9,751 bases of DNA from Magnetovibrio sp. (lineage in GTDB: Bacteria; Pseudomonadota; Alphaproteobacteria; Rhodospirillales; Magnetovibrionaceae), in NCBI GenBank assembly GCA_016763895.1, contig JAESSV010000031.1, positions 1 through 9,751 on the forward strand, read 5' to 3'. Both the position numbers and the translations under genes were made by a program. The notes under the pieces are model-generated. The model saw nothing but the letters and a program-made list of their open reading frames with translations. It searched no databases and was not told the origin of the DNA. Shown here piece by piece: positions 1-8,178 of the stretch. Numbering within the stretch: the stretch's first letter is position 1; every line of letters starts with the position of its first letter.

Positions 1-2
1 AT

Positions 3-598
3 TTTTTCTTTGAACAAAAACATTCTGGCATTGTCTGCGGTGTTGACGAAGCCGGTCGCGGCCCGTGGGCGGGGCCTGTGGTCGCCGGCGCCGCCATATT
101 GGACCGAACCCAATTGCCCGAAGATTTGCTTCAAGGCTTAGACGATTCCAAAAAATTAAAAGCGGCAAAACGAGAAATTCTCTTGGCGCGTTTGATGGAA
201 TGCGACGCGGTACAGTTGGGATTGGGCATCGCCAGTGTCGAAGAAGTCGATCACGTCAACATCTTGCAAGCGACATTTTTGGCCATGAAACGTGCCGTGG
301 AAAATTTAGCCCTCGTGCCCGATTTTGCGCTTATTGACGGCAATAAAATCCCCCCCCATTTGCCGTGCCCCGCCGAGGCCGTGATCAAGGGCGATGGCCT
401 GTCTTTATCCATAGCCGCAGCATCCATTCAAGCCAAGGTCGCGCGGGACCATATGATGGTCGAATTGGACCTTTTGCACCCGGGTTATGGCTGGGCCAAT
501 AATGCAGGATATGGCACAAAGCAGCATCAAGAGGGCCTAAAACGGCTTGGAATTACCCCGCATCACAGAAAAAGTTTTGCGCCAATTCGCAAGATATT

Positions 599-617
<19 letters not shown>
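3..617 (+). CDS. rnhB: Ribonuclease HII, 5'-truncated by window edge
   Basis: RNase HII cleaves the RNA strand of RNA-DNA hybrids and removes single ribonucleotides misincorporated in DNA; it is a cytoplasmic, metal-dependent enzyme. The frame is open from base 3 and begins in the family's N-terminal strand, with the hallmark VDEAGRGPWAGPVVAG at bases 42-89 (first catalytic Asp and Glu at 45-50). Further family motifs follow: LDDSKKL, LIDGNKIP (third acidic residue), VIKGDGLSLSIAAASI (fourth) and AKVARDHMM. About 204 residues are visible, and E. coli RNase HII reaches the same DE pair at residues 16-17, so only a handful of N-terminal residues lie left of the window. The GTG at base 78 is inside the conserved core and is not the start. 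An in-frame run of eight C lies at 350-357. The next gene is ccrM, 89 bp on; this pairing recurs in Alphaproteobacteria as I recall it. The identification is secure. Confidence 0.95.
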
Positions 618-1789
<1,172 letters not shown>

Positions 1790-1826
1790 CCCTACAAAAA
1801 TTTAGAAATTGGACCTTGCGTCCAAA

Positions 1827-1880
1827 AGCCCCCAAAGCACTCACAGTTCCAGGTCGCACTTGAACACCGCTTTGGGGGCT
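1827..1880. terminator. Bidirectional intrinsic terminator between ccrM and the CDF gene
   Basis: A perfect 12-bp inverted repeat, AGCCCCCAAAGC at 1827-1838 and GCTTTGGGGGCT at 1869-1880, is followed on the + strand by gttttattt. On the - strand the stem is followed by TTTT. It lies between convergent genes and can stop both. The 30-base loop is longer than usual and contains a small inner stem (GTTC 1846-1849 with GAAC 1862-1865). Confidence 0.85.
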
Positions 1881-1895
1881 GTTTTATTTAAGCCG

Positions 1896-2810
1896 TTAAA
1901 CAGAGTGTGTAGGCTCGTCATCATGCGCCTCGTCTGCGCATCTATCTTGTTCCAATTCAACGGTCGAATGTTCAACCCCAAAATGGTCGCGCAAGCGCGC
2001 CTTGATGGTGGCAATTAAAACATCCGGTTGAAGCGTATCATTTGCCCGGACATGAAGCGTCACCATGGGTCTTTCTTGGGTGATTGACCACGTATGAATG
2101 TGATGTACGTCTTCTACGGCGGGAAGCAAGGCTTCCAGATCCGATTTTATATCGCGGGGGTCAAGGCCTTGTGGGCTGCCTTCCAAAAGAATGTGCCCAC
2201 TTTGACGCACCACGCCCCAGGCCGATTTAAGAAGGATAAAGGCCACAAAAACCGACAAAATTGGGTCAATCGGAAGCCACCCGGTAAAAATGATGACGAT
2301 TGCGGCGATGATTGCGGCAACGGACCCCAACACATCACCGATGACATGCAACACGGCGGCGCGCAGGTTGAGATTTTCTTGATCGCCACCCTGCAAAATC
2401 CAAAACGACACCATATTGACCACCAATCCTGTTAGGGCAATCCAAAACATGGTGCCGCCTAAAATCGGGGCGGGTTGTGATATCCTGTGCCACGCTTCAA
2501 CCACAATCCAGATGGCGATGCCAAACAAGGTTAGGCCATTCACAAACGCGACCAGAATAGAAAACCTATCAAAGCCATACGTGCGCATAAAGTCCGCCGG
2601 TTGACGCGCAAGTTTAAAGCCCAACCACGCCAGCGCGAGGCTGATAAAATCGATCAACATATGCCCGGCATCTGCAAGCAACGCCAAGGATCCCGAAACG
2701 ATGCCGCCGATGATTTCGGCAATCATAAACAGGCCCGTCAAAACCGCAGCAATGCCAACGCGGCGTGCGTTGGTGCTGCTGATATAGTGGGAATGATCGT
2801 GGTGACTCAT
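1896..2810 (-). CDS. Cation diffusion facilitator (CDF) zinc/cadmium efflux transporter
   Basis: CDF proteins are inner-membrane, proton-coupled antiporters that export divalent metal from the cytoplasm, working as dimers. The 304-residue protein starts with a His-rich MSHHDHSH segment and has about six hydrophobic membrane segments between residues 15 and 205. The two transport-site motifs are both visible: DAGHMLID in TM2 (H50, D54) and HVIGDVLGSV in TM5 (H155, D159). An HD/HD site is typical of zinc-selective members. A cytoplasmic domain from about 205 carries VHHIHTW (H236, H237, H239), the family's regulatory metal-binding region. The tail is rich in D, E and H (CADEAHDDEPTH). The closest named relatives by motif are ZitB/CzcD-type, but I do not assign a symbol. 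The start at 2810 has only a weak AGGG about 11 nt upstream. The gene is divergent from the dCMP deaminase gene and convergent with ccrM. I saw no recognisable Zur or MerR operator. Confidence 0.92.
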   Translation of the reverse strand: MSHHDHSHYISSTNARRVGIAAVLTGLFMIAEIIGGIVSGSLALLADAGHMLIDFISLALAWLGFKLARQPADFMRTYGFDRFSILVAFVNGLTLFGIAIWIVVEAWHRISQPAPILGGTMFWIALTGLVVNMVSFWILQGGDQENLNLRAAVLHVIGDVLGSVAAIIAAIVIIFTGWLPIDPILSVFVAFILLKSAWGVVRQSGHILLEGSPQGLDPRDIKSDLEALLPAVEDVHHIHTWSITQERPMVTLHVRANDTLQPDVLIATIKARLRDHFGVEHSTVELEQDRCADEAHDDEPTHSV

Positions 2811-2851
2811 TTAAAAAAGCCCTGTTGTTTCGCCCCATTTTAACACAGAAA

Positions 2852-2860
2852 ATCATACCA
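2852..2860 (-). promoter_or_regulatory. Possible extended -10 promoter of the CDF gene
   Basis: On the - strand this reads TGGTATGAT, an extended -10 element (TGn followed by TATGAT, 5/6 to TATAAT). It would start transcription roughly 35 bp before the ATG at 2810. No matching -35 element is present, as is common for extended -10 promoters. Confidence 0.35.
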
Positions 2861-2875
2861 TGACCAGCAACCCCC

Positions 2876-2904
2876 TTGCCATCTGGTTCTCGGTTGCCTA
2901 AAAA
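2876..2904 (+). promoter_or_regulatory. Possible sigma-70 promoter of the dCMP deaminase gene
   Basis: TTGCCA (2876-2881, 5/6 to TTGACA) and TAAAAA (2899-2904, 4/6 to TATAAT) are separated by 17 bp. Transcription would start near 2911, about 30 bp before the ATG at 2941. The Shine-Dalgarno AAGGA at 2929-2933 lies within this leader. Confidence 0.4.
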
Positions 2905-2940
2905 CAAAGGAGCATTCATTCTCTTATTAAGGATCAGCCT

Positions 2941-3432
2941 ATGTCATTGAAATGGGATTCGCGCTTTATTCGTTTGGCCCGAGAAATTGGCTCTTGGTCC
3001 AAGGATCGATCAACCCGGGTGGGGGCCGTGATTGTCGCCGAAGACAAAACGCCCAGCTCTTATGGTTACAATGGTTTTCCGCGCGATATCGACGATGATG
3101 CGGCGGAACGCCATGAACGTCCTGACAAGTATGATTGGACCGAACACGCCGAACGCAACGCCATTTACAATGCCACCCGCACCGGGCAAACGTTGTTGCA
3201 CAACACCACTTATGTCACCCACGTGCCCTGCCCCGATTGTGCTCGAGCTATTTTACAAGTTGGCATCAAACGCGTGGTGGTCGACCGGGCTTCGGTTTCG
3301 GATGCGGACTTCCAAACCCGCTGGGATGAAAAAGGCAAATTCTCAGAACGCATGTTCAAAGAAGCGGGTGTCGAAATGGATTACGGTGAAGCCAAAAGCG
3401 AAGATGAAATTCGCAGCACCGACCAAGCTTAA
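2941..3432 (+). CDS. dCMP deaminase (ComEB-like deoxycytidylate deaminase)
   Basis: The enzyme deaminates dCMP to dUMP, the substrate of thymidylate synthase, so it feeds dTTP synthesis in the cytoplasm. The 163-residue protein has the complete zinc-dependent cytidine/deoxycytidylate deaminase signature: HAERNAI with zinc ligand H69 and catalytic E71, then PCPDCA with zinc ligands C97 and C100. Upstream, STRVGAVIV (residues 24-32) and GYNGFPRD (42-49) match the dCMP deaminase substrate-binding region. A clear AAGGA stands 7 nt before the ATG, which fixes the start. The gene is transcribed away from the CDF gene and ends 3 bp before the end of the convergent LysR gene. A ComE-locus role in DNA uptake should not be assumed: the ComEB name comes from Bacillus operon position, and no competence genes are nearby. 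Confidence 0.93.
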   Translation: MSLKWDSRFIRLAREIGSWSKDRSTRVGAVIVAEDKTPSSYGYNGFPRDIDDDAAERHERPDKYDWTEHAERNAIYNATRTGQTLLHNTTYVTHVPCPDCARAILQVGIKRVVVDRASVSDADFQTRWDEKGKFSERMFKEAGVEMDYGEAKSEDEIRSTDQA

Positions 3433-3435
3433 GTC

Positions 3436-4338
3436 CTACAGGGTTGCATGTTCACGGATCCAGTCTTTGATGAACGCGGAAAAAACCTTCATTTTTAAAG
3501 GCATGTAATCCCGGTGCTGGCGGATCAAAAAAAGCTTTAGGTTTTCGATTTCATAATCCGGCAAAATGATCTGAATTTGATTGTTGGCGACTTCATCCTT
3601 GTGGGTGTAACAAGGCAAAATGGCAATGCCGAGGCCTTGCAAAACAGCCGCTTTTACAAAAATAGGATTGTTGGCGCGGTAATTCCCCGTCACAGAAACG
3701 GACTGCGTGCCGTGACGGTTCTTCATGTGCCAAATATCTGATCCCGTGCGGTTGTGCACATAACGCAAACAATTGTGGTCTTTCAGATCGTTGGGTATTT
3801 TAGGGGTTCCGTGCTTGGCAAGGTAGGACGGGGCCGCACAAATGTTTAATTGCATGGACGAAATATGTGTGGCGATCAGGCTGGAATCGGGGAGCGCCGG
3901 GGCCAATCGCAAGGCAAAATCAATTTGTCCTTCGGTAAAATCAACGATTTCATCCGTCAGCCGTGTTTCCAACGTGATCTTGGGATACTTTAGTGAAAAT
4001 TGGGCAAAGGCTTGATTGAGCACCGTGATGCCAAGGCCCGATGGGCACGTAATGCGCAATCGTCCTTGGGCTTCTCCGTGCATTTCGGCAACGATATTTT
4101 CAGACACTTCGGCTTCACAAAGCACCTTTAAACTTTGCGAGTAATAAGCCTCCCCCGTTTCCGTAAGGCTTAAACGGCGGGTTGAACGGTTGAGAAGCTT
4201 TGCGCCCAAACGACCTTCTAACCATGAAACTTGTTTGCTGACCAAGGACGCAGAACAAGCACCTTCGCGAGCCGCCTTGCTGAAACTTTGCATGTCAACC
4301 ACACGGACAAAGGTGCGCATACAGGTCAGGGTATCCAT
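3436..4338 (-). CDS. LysR-family transcriptional regulator
   Basis: LysR-type regulators bind DNA through an N-terminal winged helix-turn-helix and sense a small molecule through a periplasmic-binding-like C-terminal domain. The HTH is in the first 65 residues (MDTLTCMRTFVRVVD, then SFSKAAREGACSASLVSKQV), followed by LNRSTRRLSLTETGEAYY and an effector domain from about residue 90 (GRLRITCPSGLG). The frame is open 30 codons further upstream. I chose the ATG at 4336-4338 because the family pattern begins there and GAGGA lies 6 nt upstream (4345-4349 on the complement). That gives 300 residues, a normal LysR length. The subgroup looks like the large one that regulates divergent oxidoreductase or hydrolase genes. 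The effector cannot be read from the sequence. It is divergent from the metallo-hydrolase gene, so that gene is the likely target along with its own promoter. Confidence 0.92.
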   Translation of the reverse strand: MDTLTCMRTFVRVVDMQSFSKAAREGACSASLVSKQVSWLEGRLGAKLLNRSTRRLSLTETGEAYYSQSLKVLCEAEVSENIVAEMHGEAQGRLRITCPSGLGITVLNQAFAQFSLKYPKITLETRLTDEIVDFTEGQIDFALRLAPALPDSSLIATHISSMQLNICAAPSYLAKHGTPKIPNDLKDHNCLRYVHNRTGSDIWHMKNRHGTQSVSVTGNYRANNPIFVKAAVLQGLGIAILPCYTHKDEVANNQIQIILPDYEIENLKLFLIRQHRDYMPLKMKVFSAFIKDWIREHATL

Positions 4339-4370
4339 ATAAAATCCTCGATTATCTACGTTTTGGAAAA

Positions 4371-4395
4371 TATAACGTGAATTAATCGCACTATA
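4371..4395. promoter_or_regulatory. Candidate LysR operator in the divergent intergenic region
   Basis: In the 123-bp gap between LysR and hydrolase starts, TATAACGTGA (4371-4380) and TCGCACTATA (4386-4395) form an imperfect dyad matching at 7 of 10 positions around a 5-bp centre. Inside it, GTGAATTAATCGCAC contains the T-N11-A spacing of LysR boxes (T4378, A4390). TATAGT on the - strand (4390-4395) and TATAAA on the + strand (4392-4397) resemble overlapping divergent -10 elements, without good -35 partners. LysR-activated promoters often lack a good -35. The call rests on pattern only. Confidence 0.3.
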
Positions 4396-4461
4396 AATGA
4401 TTATTTGGAATGGATAGGGTCTTGTCACGGATTTTATATTTTTAAAATGGAGAACTTTGCA

Positions 4462-5451
4462 ATGAGAAAACGAATTTGTGCGTCTTTGGGAGCAGGCCTT
4501 TTGGCTTCATTGATCAGCACGGCGGTGTTTGCGGGCGCCGGCCATAGCCATGCCCCAGCCCCAGCCCCTGGCCATAGCCATGCCCCTGGCCATAGCCATG
4601 CCCCTGGCCCAACGCCATCATCGGTTACGATTGGGTCGCAACCCGTTGGCGGCAACGTTTCTGTTGTCATGGGCCTCGACGGGTTTGCCGGCGGCAACGT
4701 GGGGGTGTCTTCGGGACCGGATGGCTTGTTGGTCATCGACGATATGTTGCCCGGATTCGCACCACAGCTTGAACGGGCCTTGGATGATTTGAAAACATGC
4801 CTGACCTGTGGTGATTTAAAATATTTGATCAATACCCATTGGCATTTTGATCATGTTGGCAACAACGAACACTTTGGTGGGGATGCGGTTTTGATCGCGC
4901 ATGATGCGGTGCGCCCGTTGTTGAAAAAACCGCAAAACCTAAAAGCGTTCAACATGAAAATTCCCGCAAAGAATAGAGATGGCCTGCCCGACATCACGTT
5001 CGCGATGAAATCATCGGTGTATTTTAATGGTGAAGAAATCCAACTGACCCATTTCCCCAAAAGCCATACATCGGGTGATATCGCCGCGTACTTCACCAAA
5101 TCCAATGTTGTGCATTTGGGTGACATATACTTTAACGGCATGTTTCCGTTTGTTGATCTGCAAAATGGCGGCAACGTCAAAGGCGTCATCCACAGTGTTG
5201 AAACGGCGTTGGCCCAATATCCAAAGGATGTCAAAATCATTCCCGGTCATGGCCCGGTTTCAAACATGAACGAGCTCAAGAATTATTTAGCAATGCTAAA
5301 GGCGACTTTGAACACGGTCGAACAAGGCAAAGCGAAGGGCCTCAGCCTAGAACAAATTCAAAAGCACGGGCTGGATAAAAAATGGGCGTCTTGGGCGTGG
5401 AAATTCGTCAGCACCGAAAAATGGATCGCACTGATTTACAACAGCCTCTAA
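4462..5451 (+). CDS. Secreted metallo-beta-lactamase-fold hydrolase with GHSHAP repeats
   Basis: This is an MBL-fold hydrolase of unknown substrate, probably periplasmic. The ATG at 4462 has GGAG 9 nt upstream (4449-4452) and opens a clean signal peptide (MRKRIC, hydrophobic core to about residue 22, cleavage near AVFA|GA). Earlier in-frame starts (TTG 4405, ATG 4447) would spoil that signal. Residues 27-48 contain three GHSHAP units. The catalytic fold is complete: THWHFDH (H126, H128, D130, H131), H202 in KSHTSGD, D221 in HLGDIYF and H263 in PGHGP. These are the ligands for a two-metal site. The Cys of B1/B2 lactamases is absent and D221 takes the usual bridging place, so it resembles the broad group of MBL hydrolases (quinoprotein-associated, SoxH-like) rather than a proven lactamase. 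The His repeats may bind or buffer zinc. The divergent LysR gene is the likely regulator. The mature protein has about 305 residues. Confidence 0.88.
   Translation: MRKRICASLGAGLLASLISTAVFAGAGHSHAPAPAPGHSHAPGHSHAPGPTPSSVTIGSQPVGGNVSVVMGLDGFAGGNVGVSSGPDGLLVIDDMLPGFAPQLERALDDLKTCLTCGDLKYLINTHWHFDHVGNNEHFGGDAVLIAHDAVRPLLKKPQNLKAFNMKIPAKNRDGLPDITFAMKSSVYFNGEEIQLTHFPKSHTSGDIAAYFTKSNVVHLGDIYFNGMFPFVDLQNGGNVKGVIHSVETALAQYPKDVKIIPGHGPVSNMNELKNYLAMLKATLNTVEQGKAKGLSLEQIQKHGLDKKWASWAWKFVSTEKWIALIYNSL
4540..4605 (+). repeat. 18-bp tandem repeat encoding GHSHAP
   Basis: The unit GGCCATAGCCATGCCCCT occurs at 4570-4587 and 4588-4605 as identical tandem copies. A third copy at 4540-4557 differs only in its last base. 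A 12-bp spacer (4558-4569) separates it and encodes APAP. Near-identity at synonymous positions points to recent duplication, so copy number may vary between strains. Any whole-unit change keeps the reading frame. Confidence 0.85.
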
Positions 5452-5495
5452 CAACATGATGATCCCTTGCCGTGCGGCTTCCTTGGTTTACAGGA

Positions 5496-6383
5496 CTAGC
5501 GCGTCGGTATGGGGTCACCATCGCCGGTGTAATCATAAAAACCCTTGCCCGTTTTGCGGCCCAACCACCCGGCTTCGACGTATTTTACCAACAACGGACA
5601 CGGGCGATATTTGCTGTCGGCGAGGCCTTCGTGCAAGACGTTAACCACGGCCAAAAACGTATCCAGGCCAATAAAGTCGGCAAGTTCCAACGGCCCCATA
5701 GGGTGATGCAAGCCCATCTTCATGGCATTGTCGGTGGCGGATACAGACCCCACACCTTCGTACAAAGTATAAACGGCTTCGTTGATCATGGGCATCAAGA
5801 TGCGATTGACGATGAAGGCCGGAAAATCTTCGGCGGACACCGGAGATTTTCCCATGCGTTTGGCAAGATCAGAAACGGTTTTAAAGGTTTCGGGGGACGT
5901 GGCAATGCCGCGGATCATTTCCACCAATTCCATAGCCGGCACCGGGTTCATAAAGTGCATGCCCACAAATTGATCGGGGCGGTCCGTTTGGGCCGCCAAA
6001 CGCGTGATGGAAATTGAAGATGTGTTGGACGCGATGATCGCGCTCGGTTTTAAAACCGGGCACAGTTGACGCAAAATAGACTTCTTGATTTCTTCATTTT
6101 CGATGGCGGCTTCGATAACGATGTCGGCGTCTGAAAAGGCGGCCATATTGGTACTTGCGGAAATTAATGGCAAAGCCGAGTCCAGCTCGGCCTGGGTGAT
6201 CTTTCCTCGTTCAACCCGGCGAATCATTTTTTGTTCAATGGTTCCAATCGCGGCCTCAGCCTGTGACGCCACGCTGTCCATGATGTGCACTTCGTAACCC
6301 GACAAAGCCGAGACTTGTGCGATGCCAAGGCCCATCTGCCCTGCCCCGATGATGCCGATTTTCTGAATTGTATCCACTGACAT
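5496..6383 (-). CDS. hbd: 3-hydroxybutyryl-CoA dehydrogenase
   Basis: The enzyme oxidises or reduces 3-hydroxyacyl-CoA/acetoacetyl-CoA with NAD(P) in short-chain acyl-CoA metabolism, in the cytoplasm. The frame is open to 6506, but residues before the ATG at 6383 are non-homologous and overlap the end of etfA. From 6383 the protein is 295 residues and begins MSVDTIQKIGIIGAGQMG, with the Rossmann GxGxxG at residues 13-18. AGGGA about 8 nt upstream supports this start. The catalytic set of the 3-hydroxyacyl-CoA dehydrogenase family is present: S122 in SNTSS, H143 in GMHFMNPV, E155 in ELVEM and N193 in FIVNRILMP. The C-terminal dimerisation domain (MKMGLHHPMGPLELADFIGLD, GRKTGKGFYDY) is complete. 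It is the last gene of the etfB-etfA-hbd series, 34 bp after etfA. No terminator is visible in the 44 bp before the convergent hydrolase gene. Confidence 0.93.
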   Translation of the reverse strand: MSVDTIQKIGIIGAGQMGLGIAQVSALSGYEVHIMDSVASQAEAAIGTIEQKMIRRVERGKITQAELDSALPLISASTNMAAFSDADIVIEAAIENEEIKKSILRQLCPVLKPSAIIASNTSSISITRLAAQTDRPDQFVGMHFMNPVPAMELVEMIRGIATSPETFKTVSDLAKRMGKSPVSAEDFPAFIVNRILMPMINEAVYTLYEGVGSVSATDNAMKMGLHHPMGPLELADFIGLDTFLAVVNVLHEGLADSKYRPCPLLVKYVEAGWLGRKTGKGFYDYTGDGDPIPTR

Positions 6384-6417
6384 TAGTCTGTTCCCTAAAC
6401 ATTGAACCCGTATGGTG

Positions 6418-7353
6418 TCATTCTTCAAGCGCTGCGGCAAGCTCTGGTAACACCTCAAATAAATCGGCAACCAAACCATAGTCGGCGATTGTAAAAATGG
6501 GCGCATCGGGGTCTGAATTAATGGCCACGATGACCCGTGAATCTTTCATGCCTGCCAAGTGTTGAATGGCCCCGGAAATGCCCACAGCAATATACAATTC
6601 GGGCGCCACCATTTTACCCGTTTGCCCGACTTGCAAGTCGTTGGGCGCAAAACCCGCATCCACGGCAGCGCGCGAAGCCCCGATGGCGGCCCCCAAATGA
6701 TCGGCGACTTTTTCCAACAGCGCAAAGTTTTCTTTCGATCCCACACCCCGTCCCCCGGAAATAACCACGGTCGACGAAGACAGGTCCGGGCGGCTTGAAA
6801 CCGTGCGTTCGGTGCTGATAAATTTAGAAAGCTCTGGGGGGGCCATAAACGGGACGGCTTTGACATCGGCATGACCGCCCGTCATTGGCGCCGTAAAGAA
6901 CGCCGTAGAACGCACGGTGATAACCTTGATCGGATCCGAACTTTGCACGGTTTGAATGGCATTTCCGGCAAAAACAGCACGTTTAAAGGTGTTTTCGTTG
7001 ACCACCGCCAAAATGTCAGACAGCTGTTGAACATCAAGCATGGCCGCCACCCGGGGCATGATATTTTTGCCCAAACTGGTGGCGGGTGCCAACAAGGCAT
7101 CATAGTTTTCGGCTAAGGATTTAAGAACCGGGGCGACGGCCTCAGCCAGACCTTGTTTCAAACCCGGGCCATCGGCGACCAAAACCGATTGAACGTCCGC
7201 AATTTGGGCGCAAGCGTTCACAACGTCTTGGCAATTTTCTCCGGCCACCAACACATCAACCGTGCCCAAAGCCTTGGCACAGGTGATGGTATTGAGCGTT
7301 TGCAGCCCTAAATTTTGATTGTCATGATCGACCAGAACCAATGTGCGCATCAT
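6418..7353 (-). CDS. etfA: Electron transfer flavoprotein subunit alpha
   Basis: EtfA pairs with EtfB to form the soluble FAD/AMP heterodimer that carries electrons from acyl-CoA dehydrogenases to ETF:quinone oxidoreductase. The 311-residue protein has an N-terminal Rossmann-like domain (1-190) and the FAD-binding C-terminal domain: [11 protein letters not shown] (196-206), [10 protein letters not shown] (225-234), QVGQTGK (241-247), GISGAIQH (258-265) and [19 protein letters not shown]. Position 280 is Ser where most relatives have Lys (AINKD); this is a small oddity. The gene begins with ATGATG. The first ATG (7353) overlaps the etfB stop by 4 bp and the second (7350) by 1 bp. AAGG at 7358-7361 is 4 nt from the first and 7 nt from the second, so the second ATG is equally or more likely. 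The overlap implies translational coupling with etfB. Confidence 0.95.
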   Translation of the reverse strand: MMRTLVLVDHDNQNLGLQTLNTITCAKALGTVDVLVAGENCQDVVNACAQIADVQSVLVADGPGLKQGLAEAVAPVLKSLAENYDALLAPATSLGKNIMPRVAAMLDVQQLSDILAVVNENTFKRAVFAGNAIQTVQSSDPIKVITVRSTAFFTAPMTGGHADVKAVPFMAPPELSKFISTERTVSSRPDLSSSTVVISGGRGVGSKENFALLEKVADHLGAAIGASRAAVDAGFAPNDLQVGQTGKMVAPELYIAVGISGAIQHLAGMKDSRVIVAINSDPDAPIFTIADYGLVADLFEVLPELAAALEE

Positions 7354-8108
7354 ATCACCTTTGCTTCTGTTTTAAGCTTGTGAACCAAATCTTGAACAGA
7401 ATTGACGATTTTTCCGACGGGGCGAATGTCGGGTTCATCGGTGGATAACACCGTCAATCGGGGTCGGGTATCGATGCCTAAATCTTCTAGGGCGATGGTT
7501 TCAAACGGTTTTCTTTTGGCCTTCATGATGTTGGGCAACGAGGCATAACGGGGCTCGTTTAAACGCAGATCCGTGCTGATCACGCATGGCAATTTAAGCT
7601 TGAGCGTTTCCAATCCGCCATCGACTTCGCGCACCACCGTGGCGGTGCCGTCCTTGATTTCGAGGTTTGAGGCAAACGTGCCTTGTCCCCATCCCAAAAG
7701 AGCCGCGACCATTTGAGCGGTTTGATTAGCGTCATCATCAATGGCTTGTTTGCCCAATAAAATCAGCTCAGGCCTTTCACGTTCAGAAATTGCCTTGAGA
7801 ACTTTTGCAACCGATAGTGGTTCAAGGGGGTTGGCCATTTCATCCATGACGATGTGAATGGCCCGGGACGCCCCAATGGCAAGTGCGGTGCGCAGGGTAT
7901 CTTTACAGCCCTGAGGTCCAATGGACACGGCAATTATTTCAGAGGCAATCCCGGCTTCGACAAGGCGCACGGCTTCTTCGAGGGCGATTTCATCATAGGG
8001 GTTCATGGACATTTTTACGCCCGATGTATCGACACCTGACCCATCCGAGCGGACGCGGATTTTAACGTTGAAATCAACCACCCGTTTAACGGCGACAAGA
8101 ACCTTCAT
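7350..8108 (-). CDS. etfB: Electron transfer flavoprotein subunit beta
   Basis: EtfB is the AMP-binding partner of EtfA and contributes the loop that docks on acyl-CoA dehydrogenases. The protein starts [19 protein letters not shown] and has 252 residues, the usual length. The open frame extends to 8144, but the added residues are not family-like. Motifs in order are [15 protein letters not shown] (residues 35-50), [20 protein letters not shown] (61-80), [21 protein letters not shown] (120-140, AMP region) and the ETF-beta signature [19 protein letters not shown] with recognition loop PNIMKAKRK (173-200). The ATG at 8106-8108 lacks a strong Shine-Dalgarno. The gene overlaps etfA downstream and follows the adenosyltransferase reading frame after 70 bp. 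That gap contains a near-palindrome, AGGCAAAATTTAGCCT (8150-8165), of unknown role. Confidence 0.95.
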   Translation of the reverse strand: MKVLVAVKRVVDFNVKIRVRSDGSGVDTSGVKMSMNPYDEIALEEAVRLVEAGIASEIIAVSIGPQGCKDTLRTALAIGASRAIHIVMDEMANPLEPLSVAKVLKAISERERPELILLGKQAIDDDANQTAQMVAALLGWGQGTFASNLEIKDGTATVVREVDGGLETLKLKLPCVISTDLRLNEPRYASLPNIMKAKRKPFETIALEDLGIDTRPRLTVLSTDEPDIRPVGKIVNSVQDLVHKLKTEAKVI

Positions 8109-8178
8109 GATGTAAATTGTCCAGTTTGCTAAAATAAGGAACAAAGGTTAGGCAAAATTTAGCCTCAACGCAATGGAA

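Noticed and set aside
350..357. C8 run in rnhB, with T8 runs at 8655 and 9593, as phase-variation tracts
   Set aside because: All are in conserved housekeeping-type genes and in frame here. Eight-base runs are short for contingency loci, and none is in a surface gene.
4405..4461. Upstream TTG or ATG starts for the secreted hydrolase
   Set aside because: They add residues with no Shine-Dalgarno at normal spacing and would bury the signal peptide, whereas the ATG at 4462 has GGAG 9 nt upstream.
4447..5451. Calling the hydrolase a metallo-beta-lactamase antibiotic-resistance enzyme
   Set aside because: The fold is shared by many hydrolases; the Cys of B1/B2 enzymes is absent, and the protein carries repeats and context not tied to resistance.
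5455..5495. GCCG-TG-CGGC self-complementary run between the hydrolase and hbd as a terminator
   Set aside because: The loop would be only two bases and no T-run follows on either strand.
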